The translations under genes were made by a program, and so were the position numbers. This document shows positions 8,175 through 16,338 of a DNA stretch of 64,000 bases, piece after piece. A model generated the notes under the pieces. The model worked only from the letters and a program-made list of their open reading frames with translations. It was not told the DNA's origin and ran no database searches. Source of the stretch: Nannocystis bainbridge. GTDB lineage: Bacteria > Myxococcota_A > Polyangia > Nannocystales > Nannocystaceae. Each line of letters opens with the position of its first letter. Positions within the stretch are counted from its first letter, which is position 1. The DNA lies in contig NZ_JAQNDL010000001.1 in NCBI RefSeq assembly GCF_028368995.1, forward strand, positions 4,304,001-4,368,000. The letters are read 5' to 3'.

Positions 8175-11122
8175 GCCTCGGCCTCCAGGTCGTCGGCGCC
8201 GCCGAACACGCGGGTCTGGCAGATGTTGGCGAAGTCGTCCTGGTAGCGGGCGGCGAAGTCGCCCATGATGTCGAAGCGGCCGGCGCGGATGCTGCGGACG
8301 ATGTCCCGCGCGGTGCCGACGGCGTCATCGAGGTCGGCCGGGGTCCAGCGGGCGATGTGCAGCGCCTCCTGCTCCGGCTTCTTCGGCAAGTTCATGTAAG
8401 CCAGCTGGACCGGCCCGGAGTAGCCGTGCTGGGCCGCGAGGTGGTGGTAGAGCGGCAGCTGCAGGTCGCTCCACTGGCTCGCCGAACCCCGGGCCGCCCG
8501 GTGCGTCTTGTCGGGGCTGTGGCCCGACTCGCTGGTCTTGTAGTCGATGATCATCCACGAGCCGTCGCGGACGTTTTGATCGATGCGATCGATCTTCCCC
8601 TTGATCCGCATCTTCGGCTGATCGGGAATTTGCAGGTAGGTCTCCTCGGGCAGCTCGAACTCGCAGCGGCGGATCTTCCAGCCGTCGGCGCGGCGGCGGG
8701 CCTGGTGCGGCGCGAACGAGGCGAGGCGCTGGCGGAGGCGCGAGATCTGGATCCGGATCGCCGGCAGCGGGCGGGCGCCGAAGGTCTCGCGCGCGCGGTC
8801 GTCGAGCACGCCGTCGAGGTACTTGGCGATCGCCTCGGGGTCGACGCTGTCGGCGATCGCCGGGTCCTCGCCGAAGCGCTGCAGGACGTCGTGGGTCAGG
8901 TTGCCGAACTGCAGCGCGTCGAGCTCGACGGCGCTGTCGTCGATCAGGCGCAGGCGGCGGACGTACTTGAGGTAGTAGCGGAACGGGCAGCGCAGGTAGA
9001 GGCCGAACTCGGTGACCGTCATGGCCGGCGGCTCGATCGGCGGGCCGGGTTCGGGGATCCGGAAGCCGGAGGTCGCGCTAGAGGGCGGGGCGCCGTACGG
9101 CAGGGCCCAGCGGCGGGCATGGTTCGGATCGCAGAGCCGGAGGATCCGCGCCGGCAGCAGCTCGAGGTCGCCGGCGAGCAGCAAGCGCGAAGGCGTGAGC
9201 GGCTCGCCGTCGGCGGCCTGGCGCCCGGCGATGAAGGTGCACTTGACGCGGCTGCGGCGGATCGCCTCGATGAGGTAGGCGTCGCGGGCGTAGCGGCGGC
9301 CGTTGCTGAGCACGCCGAGGTGCTCACGCAGGCCGTCGGGCAGGAACGCGTCGGCGGTGACGGCCTGCGGCACGGCGCCGTCGTTGCAACCGGCGAGCAC
9401 CAGCACCGGCGCCGGATCGTGGTGCAGCTCGAGCCAGCCGAGCATCTCGATCTGGCCCGAGCGCGGGTCCTCGGGCACGCGCAGGCCGGCAAGCTGCGCG
9501 AGCACGAGGCGCAGCGCGGTCGGGCCGTCGACGTCGGGCTGGAGCCCGGGCGCGGCGCCGGTCAGGTTGCCGAGGTTCTTGGCGATCTCGATGCAGGTGT
9601 TGGCGACCCGCTGGTCGCTGATCGCCCGCGCGTGGACGTCGAGGTGGCCGTAGGCGTTGCGCAGGACCTCGAGGATCGGCTCGAACCACTGCGTCAGCGG
9701 CCGGCGGTCGCCCACCAGCGGCGAGTACAGCTTGGCGACGATGTCGTGGAGGATCTGCATCCGCCGCGCGACCTTCTCGTCGCCGAGCCACGCGCTACCG
9801 AGGTTGTCCTGCAGGTGCTCGGTGTGATAGCGGTCGAGCACCGTCAACCACTCGACGATCGTGTGGTCGTCGGCGGCGACGTCGTCCTTGCTGTCCTTTG
9901 GGACCTGTCCTTCGAGACCTGCGCTGAAGGGCACGTCCTCGGGGACCTGTTCGGCGGGCTTGGCCTCGGCCCACTCGGGCGCGGGGCCGGCCGGCGGCTT
10001 GGCCTTGCCGAGCAGGCGGCGGACGAAGCCCTCGACGTCGGGGTGGCGGATCAGCGCGGCGAACGGGAAGAACCGCGAGTCGCGGACCCACTCGAGCCCG
10101 GCCTGCAGCAGGCGGAACGGGCGGCCGTGGAGGGCCAGGAGGCCGCGCGGGTCGTGCACGCCGATGTCGGCCCACTGCCCGGCCTGGGTCATGGTCGGCG
10201 CGAGCTTCTCGTCGCCGAGGCCGATCGTGACCTCTTCGGGGCGGTAGGCGCCGCCGAGGTCGGCGAGGCAGCGGATGACGGCCTGGGCCTGGTCGGCGGG
10301 GCGGTCGGCGATGATGAGCTGGTCGTCGGGGATCTCGATCGGGCGACCGGACCAGAAGTTGCGCTCGACGCAGCCGTCGGCGTCGAAGCCGGAATAGAGC
10401 TGCTCGGGGGCGTGGATCAGGGCGGTGGCGCGGTCGCCGTAGGCGCGGACGATGGCGCGGTGGACCCGGGCGAGGTCGACGACGCCGACGAGCACGAGCT
10501 GGTGGTCCGGGTCGACCGGGGTGGCGCCGTCGACGAGGGCGGCGATGACCTCGCGCCGGCGCTCGTGCGGGCAGACGCGGTCCTCGCGGCCGAGGCGCTC
10601 GCGGTAGCGGCCCTCGAGGCGCTCGAGCACGGCCCAGCGCTCGGCCTCGCGGTCCATGCTCATGCGGGCGGCGACGCGGGCGACGTCGCGGAGCGCCAGC
10701 AGCTCGGCCGACAGCTCGTCGACGACGCCGGCGACGGTGCCCGCGAGCTCGTGCCAGGCCGGCCAGTCGTAGAAGTCGGGGCGGGTCGGCAGCAGCGGCG
10801 AGATGTGCTCGGGGCGGGCCTCCCGCAGCACGTGCATCCACGCGAGGGTGCACTCCAGGGGCGAAGCGGTGCGGGCGTCGCCGGGGACCAGCAGCTCGGC
10901 GAGGGCCCCAGGGGTCAGGACCTGCGGCGGGACCAGGCGGAGGCCGCGCTCGGCGCACTGGCGGAGCAGCAGGTGCAGCAGGACCCGGCCGGCGCGGGCG
11001 CCAGGCAGCACGCAGCGGACCGCCCGCAGGTCGCAGCGACGACCTTCGGCGTGGCGCTCGATGAGCCAGGCGGCGGCCGCGGGGAGCAGCGGCCCTTGCC
11101 AGTCCAACCATTGACGCTGCAT
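8171..11122 (-). CDS. addB: AddB-like nuclease subunit of helicase-nuclease
   Basis: Partner of AddA in DNA end resection. The N-terminus has lost a functional Walker A (only LPGARAGRVLLHLLL is visible), as is common for an AddB that does not translocate. GCNDGAVPQAVTADAFLPDGLRE and the C-terminal nuclease are clear: MTVTEFGLYLRCPFRYYLKYVRRLR, then GKIDRIDQ...MIIDYKTSESGHSPDK near residue 854, giving the full PD-(D/E)XK catalytic set. Canonical AddB holds a 4Fe-4S cluster with one Cys upstream and three near the C-terminus. Here I see C in LRCPFRYY and only one C-terminal Cys (FANICQTRVFG), so the cluster may be absent. Length 983 is slightly short. First gene of the addB-addA pair; the upstream gap to the divergent polysaccharide genes is 287 bases. 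Confidence 0.88.
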   Translation of the reverse strand: MQRQWLDWQGPLLPAAAAWLIERHAEGRRCDLRAVRCVLPGARAGRVLLHLLLRQCAERGLRLVPPQVLTPGALAELLVPGDARTASPLECTLAWMHVLREARPEHISPLLPTRPDFYDWPAWHELAGTVAGVVDELSAELLALRDVARVAARMSMDREAERWAVLERLEGRYRERLGREDRVCPHERRREVIAALVDGATPVDPDHQLVLVGVVDLARVHRAIVRAYGDRATALIHAPEQLYSGFDADGCVERNFWSGRPIEIPDDQLIIADRPADQAQAVIRCLADLGGAYRPEEVTIGLGDEKLAPTMTQAGQWADIGVHDPRGLLALHGRPFRLLQAGLEWVRDSRFFPFAALIRHPDVEGFVRRLLGKAKPPAGPAPEWAEAKPAEQVPEDVPFSAGLEGQVPKDSKDDVAADDHTIVEWLTVLDRYHTEHLQDNLGSAWLGDEKVARRMQILHDIVAKLYSPLVGDRRPLTQWFEPILEVLRNAYGHLDVHARAISDQRVANTCIEIAKNLGNLTGAAPGLQPDVDGPTALRLVLAQLAGLRVPEDPRSGQIEMLGWLELHHDPAPVLVLAGCNDGAVPQAVTADAFLPDGLREHLGVLSNGRRYARDAYLIEAIRRSRVKCTFIAGRQAADGEPLTPSRLLLAGDLELLPARILRLCDPNHARRWALPYGAPPSSATSGFRIPEPGPPIEPPAMTVTEFGLYLRCPFRYYLKYVRRLRLIDDSAVELDALQFGNLTHDVLQRFGEDPAIADSVDPEAIAKYLDGVLDDRARETFGARPLPAIRIQISRLRQRLASFAPHQARRRADGWKIRRCEFELPEETYLQIPDQPKMRIKGKIDRIDQNVRDGSWMIIDYKTSESGHSPDKTHRAARGSASQWSDLQLPLYHHLAAQHGYSGPVQLAYMNLPKKPEQEALHIARWTPADLDDAVGTARDIVRSIRAGRFDIMGDFAARYQDDFANICQTRVFGGADDLEAEA

Positions 11123-11409
11123 GGGCCGCTCGCGGAGACAGGCAACCTACGAAACGAAAAGGGGCCATGCAAGGCCCGCGGCGCGCCGGAGATCGCTCGA
11201 GCGGGCCGTGGGGATTGCTAGATCCACCACGTGCCCCGGGAGGGGCAGAGCGGGCGGGTACTGCGGCCGATCGCCGGAAATTCGCGGCGCTGCGTGGCCC
11301 CGGCGAAAATCGCCGAAAATTTGACAGGCCCGTCCGCGGCCTCGTGACGGCCCCTCACGCCTGTCGGGGTCGGTGTCCGGCGGGGTCGGCGTGGTAGCGT
11401 GAGGACCGG

Positions 11410-12528
11410 GTGTTCACGACGGTCTTCGCCGCGGCCGCCATGGTCCTGACCCTGGCCCTGCCGCCCTTCCCGCAGGGCCTGACGATCCCGATCACGATGT
11501 ACCTGCTGCTGGTGGTGCTGGCGGGCTTCGGCGGGTTCCTGCGCTCGTCCGCGGCCCGGGCGCAGGTCACCCTGCTGCTGCCGTGGGTGCTGGCGCTGAT
11601 CGTCGGCCTCGCCGTCGGCACGATCGGCGGCAACTCGCTCGGGCAGTCGCTGGAGGACGCCCTCTCGTACGTGCTGTTCGCGCTCGGGCTGTGCGCCGGG
11701 CGAGCCGCGTACCGGCCGCTGTGGCTGTTCGCGGCGGTGCTGCTGGTCGCGGTGGTCGACGGCGTGGCCTCGCTGTACTTGATGCCGACGTGGGACCTCA
11801 GCCGTTACCGCTCGGTCTACAACTACTTTAAGATGGCGATCGGGCACCCGCTGGTCGGGCTGTTCTGCGCCGCGTTCCTGCTGCATTTCGTGCGCAACCG
11901 GACCCTGCGGCGGGTCTGTTCGCTTTCGCACGCGGTGCTGATCGTCGTCGTCGTCGCCACGGTGAGCCGCGGCATGGTGCTCGGCATGACGCTCGGTTGG
12001 TTGACGAGCCTGACGGTCCGCTCGCCGCGAAAGGGCGCGCTGGTGGTCGGGCTCGGGGTGATCGGGGCGGTGGTGTTCGCCACGGTGCTGTCGGACTTCG
12101 CGGTGACGTACCTGCGCCTGGGGCAGCAGGGCACGGTCGACGCGCGGGTGCGAGAGATCGAGGAGTGCCTGCACATCTTCGCCGAGAACCCGATCTTCGG
12201 CGCCGGCCTCGGGGCGGAACTCGAGGTCGACGGCCATCATGCCAGTTACGTGCACAACATGGTCGCGTACCACCTGTGGAAGTTCGGGCTGGTCGGCTCG
12301 GCGCTGTTCGCCCTGCCGGTGTTCTCGCTGGCGCGCCAGGCGATGCGGGCGCCGCAGCACCTGCGCGCGACGATCTTCGCCGGGGCGGCGGCCGTGATGC
12401 TGTACGTGGTCACGGCCGCGTCGTACAAGAGCTACATCCTCGTGCCGATGGTCGGCATCGTGGTCGGCGCGGCGCTGCAGGTCTCGCTGCCGGCGCGGCA
12501 ACAACATGTCTCGAAGGCCAGCTCATGA
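11410..12528 (+). CDS. O-antigen ligase/polymerase-like membrane protein
   Basis: A 372-residue polytopic inner-membrane protein with about ten hydrophobic segments, fitting the WaaL/Wzy fold that transfers or polymerises lipid-linked glycans at the periplasmic face. The diagnostic stretch VDARVREIEECLHIFAENPIFGAGLGAELEVDGHHASYVHNMVAYHLWKFG matches the O-ligase pattern (R..e....F..nP.fG.G.G, then a loop with H and N). TVSRGMVLGMTLGW is the usual SRG-like helix. Start is GTG at 11410. It overlaps the next gene by ATGA, so the two are cotranslated. Ligase versus polymerase cannot be decided from sequence. Confidence 0.8.
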   Translation: MFTTVFAAAAMVLTLALPPFPQGLTIPITMYLLLVVLAGFGGFLRSSAARAQVTLLLPWVLALIVGLAVGTIGGNSLGQSLEDALSYVLFALGLCAGRAAYRPLWLFAAVLLVAVVDGVASLYLMPTWDLSRYRSVYNYFKMAIGHPLVGLFCAAFLLHFVRNRTLRRVCSLSHAVLIVVVVATVSRGMVLGMTLGWLTSLTVRSPRKGALVVGLGVIGAVVFATVLSDFAVTYLRLGQQGTVDARVREIEECLHIFAENPIFGAGLGAELEVDGHHASYVHNMVAYHLWKFGLVGSALFALPVFSLARQAMRAPQHLRATIFAGAAAVMLYVVTAASYKSYILVPMVGIVVGAALQVSLPARQQHVSKASS

Positions 12529-13394
12529 CACCGTTCGCCGTCGTCATCCTCACGCGTGACGAGGAGCTCAACCTGCCGAAGGCGCTGGCGTCGATCGCGG
12601 GCCGCTGCCCGGTGCTGATCGTCGACTCGAACTCGGTCGACCGCACCGAGGCGGTCGCGGGCGAGTACAAGGCCGAGTTCGTGGTCCACAAGTTCGAGGA
12701 CTACTCGAAGCAGCGCAACTGGGCGCTGGAGCAGGTCGAGGACCGGTTCGAGTGGATCTACTTCCTCGACGCCGACGAGGAGTTCACGCCGGCGCTGTGG
12801 GACGAGGTCCAGGCGACGATCCGGCGCGACGACCTCGACGGCGCCTATGTCCGCTGGGACGTGCGCATCCTCGGCCGCAAGCTCAAGCACGGCGAGTTCA
12901 CCCACGCGATGATGCTGCGGCTGATGCGGCCCAAGGTGGCCCGCTTCAGCCGCGGGATCAACGAGCGCGTCGACGACAAGGACCTGCGGATCACCGTGCT
13001 CAAGGCGCGCATGATCCACCGCGACGCCAAGCCGATGTCCGAGCTGTTCCGCAAGCACGTCGGCTACGCCGCGCGCGAGGCCAGGGTCTACGTCGACGGC
13101 CTGAGCCAGCAGCAGCGGCTCGCCGAGCTGCACCTGCGCACCAAGGCCGGGCGGGTGGCGGTGCTGCGGCGGGTCTACAACAAGCTGCCGCTGTTCGTGC
13201 GGCCGTTCATCAACTTCAGCCGGGCCATGGGCCTCGGCGCCTGGCGCGACGGGATCCCCGGGGTCCTGCACGCCGGCATGCACGCGCTGTGGTACCCGAT
13301 GCTGATCGACCTGCTGATCCACGAGGAGCTGCTGCGCCGGGCCGGCAAGCTCGACGAGGAGTTCGCGCCTCGCTGGGGCGGGGAGGACGCGTAG
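12525..13394 (+). CDS. Family 2 glycosyltransferase
   Basis: GT-A-fold transferase acting at the cytoplasmic membrane face on a lipid-linked or surface glycan. The frame is open far upstream, but ATG 12525 (overlapping the previous stop) begins the canonical MTPFAVVILTRDEELNLPKALASI. Next come VLIVDSNSVDRTEAVA, KQRNWALEQV and WIYFLDADEEFTPALWDEV, the nucleotide-sugar/metal DxD motif. This is the WaaE/KdtX-like subgroup, with H-DAKPMSELFRKHVGYA and an amphipathic C-terminal region (RPFINFSRAMGLGAWRDGIPGVLHAGMHALWYPMLIDLL). 289 residues, normal for the group. The stop (TAG) shares its final base with the GTG of the following methyltransferase gene. Confidence 0.88.
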   Translation: MTPFAVVILTRDEELNLPKALASIAGRCPVLIVDSNSVDRTEAVAGEYKAEFVVHKFEDYSKQRNWALEQVEDRFEWIYFLDADEEFTPALWDEVQATIRRDDLDGAYVRWDVRILGRKLKHGEFTHAMMLRLMRPKVARFSRGINERVDDKDLRITVLKARMIHRDAKPMSELFRKHVGYAAREARVYVDGLSQQQRLAELHLRTKAGRVAVLRRVYNKLPLFVRPFINFSRAMGLGAWRDGIPGVLHAGMHALWYPMLIDLLIHEELLRRAGKLDEEFAPRWGGEDA

Positions 13395-14077
13395 TGGCGG
13401 CGCGCTTCTTCAAGGGGCTGCTGACGCGGATCGGCGCGCGCCTGTCCTCGCGGACAGTTCACAAATTCAACGCGGCGCTCAACTACGTCGAGGTCGGGCG
13501 GTGGATGGCGGCCCGCGGGTTCGACACGTCGCGCCGCGCGGCCCACCGCTTCGAGATCTACGAGCAGATCGCGCGCGAGCTCGGCGAGGCGCGGGTGCTC
13601 TACCTCGAGTTCGGCGTGCACCGCGGCGAGTCGATCGCGCGCTGGTCCGAGCTGCTCCAGGGTCCAGGTTGCCGGCTGGTCGGCTTCGACAGCTTCGAGG
13701 GCCTGCCCGAGGACTGGACCGCGATCGACCGCAAGGGCACGTTCTCGACCGGGGGCGCGGCGCCGGCGTTGAGCGACCCGCGGGTGTCGTTCGTCAAGGG
13801 CTGGTTCGACGCGACGCTGCCGGCCTTCGAAGTGCCGCCGCACGAGCGGCTGGTGCTGCACTTCGACGCCGACCTCTACAGCTCGACGCGCACGGCCCTG
13901 CAGGCGTTCGAGCCGCACATGTCCGTCGGGACATATTTGATCTTCGACGAGTTCGCCGACCGCAACCACGAGCTGCGCGCGTTCGAGGAGTTCTGGGCGA
14001 CGCACCCGGAGTGGGGCTTCCGCCTGGTCGGCTGCGACTCGATCCTCGCGCGCGTGGCCTTCGAGAGGGTGCGGTAG
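13394..14077 (+). CDS. TylF/MycF-like class I SAM-dependent methyltransferase
   Basis: 227 residues from GTG 13394, the only start that continues directly from the previous stop (1-base overlap). YLEFGVHRGESIARWSELL is the SAM-binding motif I. FDSFEGLPEDW and LVLHFDADLYSSTRTALQAFEP with YLIFDEFADRNHE are the metal-binding Asp positions seen in macrocin O-methyltransferase-like enzymes. It probably O-methylates a sugar of the polysaccharide made by its neighbours. The CDS contains two hairpin-family elements: 13442-13457 near the 5' end (CTGTCC TCGC GGACAG) and one around 13917-13934 encoding MSVGT in a surface loop. Substrate not determinable. Confidence 0.8.
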   Translation: MAARFFKGLLTRIGARLSSRTVHKFNAALNYVEVGRWMAARGFDTSRRAAHRFEIYEQIARELGEARVLYLEFGVHRGESIARWSELLQGPGCRLVGFDSFEGLPEDWTAIDRKGTFSTGGAAPALSDPRVSFVKGWFDATLPAFEVPPHERLVLHFDADLYSSTRTALQAFEPHMSVGTYLIFDEFADRNHELRAFEEFWATHPEWGFRLVGCDSILARVAFERVR

Positions 14078-14102
14078 TGGGCGAGCGAGCGAGCGGCGCG
14101 CG

Positions 14103-15317
14103 GTGAGCGAGCGGCGACAGCCGGCTCCGCGCGGGCACAGGTCGGCGTTCGCGTGGATGGCCGGGCTGTCGGTCGTGACGCTGCTGCTCGGGGCCACGCG
14201 CGAGTTCCTGATCGCCCGCGAGCTGCGGGCCAGCGGCGCGGCCGACCTGTTCTTCCGCGGCCTGGTCGCGATCTCGGCGGCCCGCATGGTCGGCCTGTCG
14301 CTGTATCGGTCGCGGTGGTTCCCCGCGCCGCGCGAGCTGCTCGGGACCGCGCTCCTGCGACAGGAGCGATGGGTCAGCCTGGCGATGGCCGCGGCCGGCG
14401 TGGCCGCGCTGCTGGCGATCGTCGGGCCGCACGCGTGGGCCGACCCCACCGTGTGGGTGTTCGCGGTCGGCGTGGGCCTCGCGGTCCACGGCTCGGCGCT
14501 GCGCGCCCTGGCCGAGCGGGCCGGACGGGAGCGCCGCGGGTTCGCGCTCGAGTGGGGCATCCCGCTCGGGACCATCGCCGGGGCGACGCTGCTGCCGGGC
14601 GGGGCGCTGGGACCTTCGCTCGGGCTGGTCGCGGGGCTGGCGGTCGGCGTCGCGGGGGTGTGGCCTGCTGCGCGCTGTCCCGGAGGACATGACACAAAGG
14701 ACATGCCCCATGAGACACCCGGGCGGACGCGGGCGCTGCTGATCGACGCCCTGGTGTACGCCAACCTCGGGCTGCTCGACGCGGCGCTGTCGCACCTGTT
14801 CGTGGTCGGCGGGTTCGCGCGGCTGAACTACGCCTACCTGTTCGTCAACGCCGCGATCATGGTGCCGTCGGCCGCGGCGACGGTGGTGGCGTTGCGGGCC
14901 TCGGCCGGCGACCCGGCACGCGCCCACGCGGCGCTGCGGCGCTGGGCGGTGCTCGGCGGGTTCACCGGCGCAGGGGCGGTCGCGGCGGTGGGGCTGCTGT
15001 TCACGTGGCAGCCGGCGGCGACGGTGGTCGATCGGGCGATCGGCTGGGACGTGGCGGCACAGACGGGCTTGCTGATCCTGTGGAGCGCGCCGTTCGCCGG
15101 GCTGCGCCTCGCCAACACGATCGGCAGGCAGTCACAGGTCGCCGCCGACCCGCGCGGGCTGCTGGCGTGGGACCTCGGCGGGATCGCCGGTCGCGCGCTC
15201 ATCCTCGGGTTCGGCGCGAGCCTCGTGGGGCTGGTCGCGTCGCCGATCGGGCTGGCCTTCGCCGAAGCGGTGCAGCTCGGCGCGTGGTGGCACGGGCCGC
15301 GACGCAAGGGCGAGTGA
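14103..15317 (+). CDS. Polytopic membrane protein, flippase-like (MOP superfamily)
   Basis: 404 residues with about ten predicted membrane segments. The N-terminal WMAGLSVVTLLLGATREFLIARELRASGAADLFFRGL resembles the first helices of MurJ/Wzx-type lipid flippases (G..reFliA..fGas...D.F). The position at the end of an O-ligase/GT2/methyltransferase run fits export of a lipid-linked glycan. It is shorter than usual Wzx or MurJ (12-14 helices), so it may be a reduced or lineage-specific member. Between helix groups the segment CPGGHDTKDMPHETPGR is encoded by hairpin-family DNA (around 14683-14712), a hydrophilic insert in a cytoplasmic loop. ATG start chosen with GCGAGCGA repeats upstream; spacing 25 bases from the previous stop. 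Confidence 0.65.
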   Translation: MSERRQPAPRGHRSAFAWMAGLSVVTLLLGATREFLIARELRASGAADLFFRGLVAISAARMVGLSLYRSRWFPAPRELLGTALLRQERWVSLAMAAAGVAALLAIVGPHAWADPTVWVFAVGVGLAVHGSALRALAERAGRERRGFALEWGIPLGTIAGATLLPGGALGPSLGLVAGLAVGVAGVWPAARCPGGHDTKDMPHETPGRTRALLIDALVYANLGLLDAALSHLFVVGGFARLNYAYLFVNAAIMVPSAAATVVALRASAGDPARAHAALRRWAVLGGFTGAGAVAAVGLLFTWQPAATVVDRAIGWDVAAQTGLLILWSAPFAGLRLANTIGRQSQVAADPRGLLAWDLGGIAGRALILGFGASLVGLVASPIGLAFAEAVQLGAWWHGPRRKGE

Positions 15318-15411
15318 CTCTCACGGCGACGTACGTCGCGCGGCTGACGGTGCGTGGCGCCGCAGCGTCTGCCAGCGCGACGCCCGGGCCCACCACGAAG
15401 CGCCGAGGTTT

Positions 15412-16269
15412 CTAGCGGGCCACCGCGTAGACCTCGAAGCCGGTGCCGAGGCCGGCGCGGTCGACCAGGCGGGCGACCGGTTCGGCGGCGAGAGCGAGGC
15501 CCGCCGACACCGCGCGGGCGGGCAGCGAGCTGCCGAGGGCGAAGCGCTGGAAGCCGCGGCTGAGGGCCGCGCGGTCGAGGCCGGAGAAGCTGGTCCAGCG
15601 GACCGGGTCGAAATCGGCGGCGCCGAGCAGGGTCTGCAGGCCGCGGCGGCTGAACAGCGACAGGTGGTCGGGCGGGATCACCATCGGGAAGCGGGGCCCG
15701 AGCGCGCGCGCCGGCAGGCCCGAGCTCGACGGGGTCGAGAGCGCCAAAAAGCCGCCAGGACGCAGCCACTTGCGGGCCTGCAGCAAGATGTCCTTGGGGA
15801 CAGCCACGTGCTCGACGACCTCCCACAGCGCCACCGCGTCGAAGCGCGGCGCCGGCGGGCCGAAGTCGGAGAACCACAGCTCGTGCACGACGTGACCGCG
15901 GCGGCGCGGGCCCTCGGCCGTGCGAGCGCGGTCGACGCCCTCGACCTGCATGCCGAGGTCGCGGCAGGCGTCGAGGAAATGACCCGGGCCGCAGCCGACC
16001 TCGAGCACCGAGCGCACGCCGAAGCGGCGGAGGATGGCGGCGCGCGCGTCGCCCTCGGCTCGCATGCGTGACTCCTGACCCTCCGCGCTGTCGTGGTAGT
16101 CGGGCGCGAGGTAGAGGGTCTCGAGCGCCTGCGGGTCGGGCAGCGGCGTGACGAACACGGTGCCGCAGCGGCGGCAGCGGGCGTGGTCGAAGTCGCGGAC
16201 GCGGAACGCGAAGTCGGCGTGAGGGCCGTCGCAGGCCGGGCACGGGCGGACCGCCGAGTTCACGCCCAC
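15412..16269 (-). CDS. Zinc-ribbon class I SAM-dependent methyltransferase
   Basis: Begins with a CPAC...CRRC zinc ribbon (residues ~8-35), then VRSVLEVGCGPGHFLDACRDLGMQVEGVD (motif I) and FDAVALWEVVEHVAVPKDILLQARKWLRPGGFLALSTPSS (motifs II-III), the Methyltransf_11/23 pattern. The last third (FPMVIPPDHLSLFSRRGLQTLLGAADFDPVRWTSFSG) is typical of methyltransferases in polysaccharide clusters. The frame is open upstream to 18132, but that part is antisense to dnaX. GTG 16269 or GTG 16263 is the likely start, just before the zinc ribbon. Convergent with the flippase-like gene. Hairpin-like bases at ~15788-15806 encode VPKDI. Confidence 0.82.
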   Translation of the reverse strand: MGVNSAVRPCPACDGPHADFAFRVRDFDHARCRRCGTVFVTPLPDPQALETLYLAPDYHDSAEGQESRMRAEGDARAAILRRFGVRSVLEVGCGPGHFLDACRDLGMQVEGVDRARTAEGPRRRGHVVHELWFSDFGPPAPRFDAVALWEVVEHVAVPKDILLQARKWLRPGGFLALSTPSSSGLPARALGPRFPMVIPPDHLSLFSRRGLQTLLGAADFDPVRWTSFSGLDRAALSRGFQRFALGSSLPARAVSAGLALAAEPVARLVDRAGLGTGFEVYAVAR

Positions 16270-16338
16270 CTGATTAACACGGGCGGCGGAGGCTCGCCAG
16301 CCCGCCGGCGACCCCGCCGTGCTAGGGTTCGAGCCCCC

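Noticed and set aside
3381..8246. 1621-codon plus-strand open frame opposite addA
   Set aside because: Residue content (runs of LVEDADLEV, RRRLARAARLP) is that of a mirror frame; the minus strand carries all helicase motifs.
11997..12524. Upstream extension of the GT2 gene
   Set aside because: It overlaps the O-ligase-like coding sequence in another frame; the conserved GT2 start is at 12525.
13442..13457. SOS (LexA) box CTGT-N8-ACAG
   Set aside because: The outer bases fit an E. coli LexA box, but the inner bases pair with each other and the same dyad occurs dozens of times inside genes and after stops, so LexA binding is not a convincing explanation.
16093..16338. N-terminal extension of DnaX
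   Set aside because: It overlaps the 5' part of the divergent methyltransferase gene and no conserved residues precede VLARKYRPQ.
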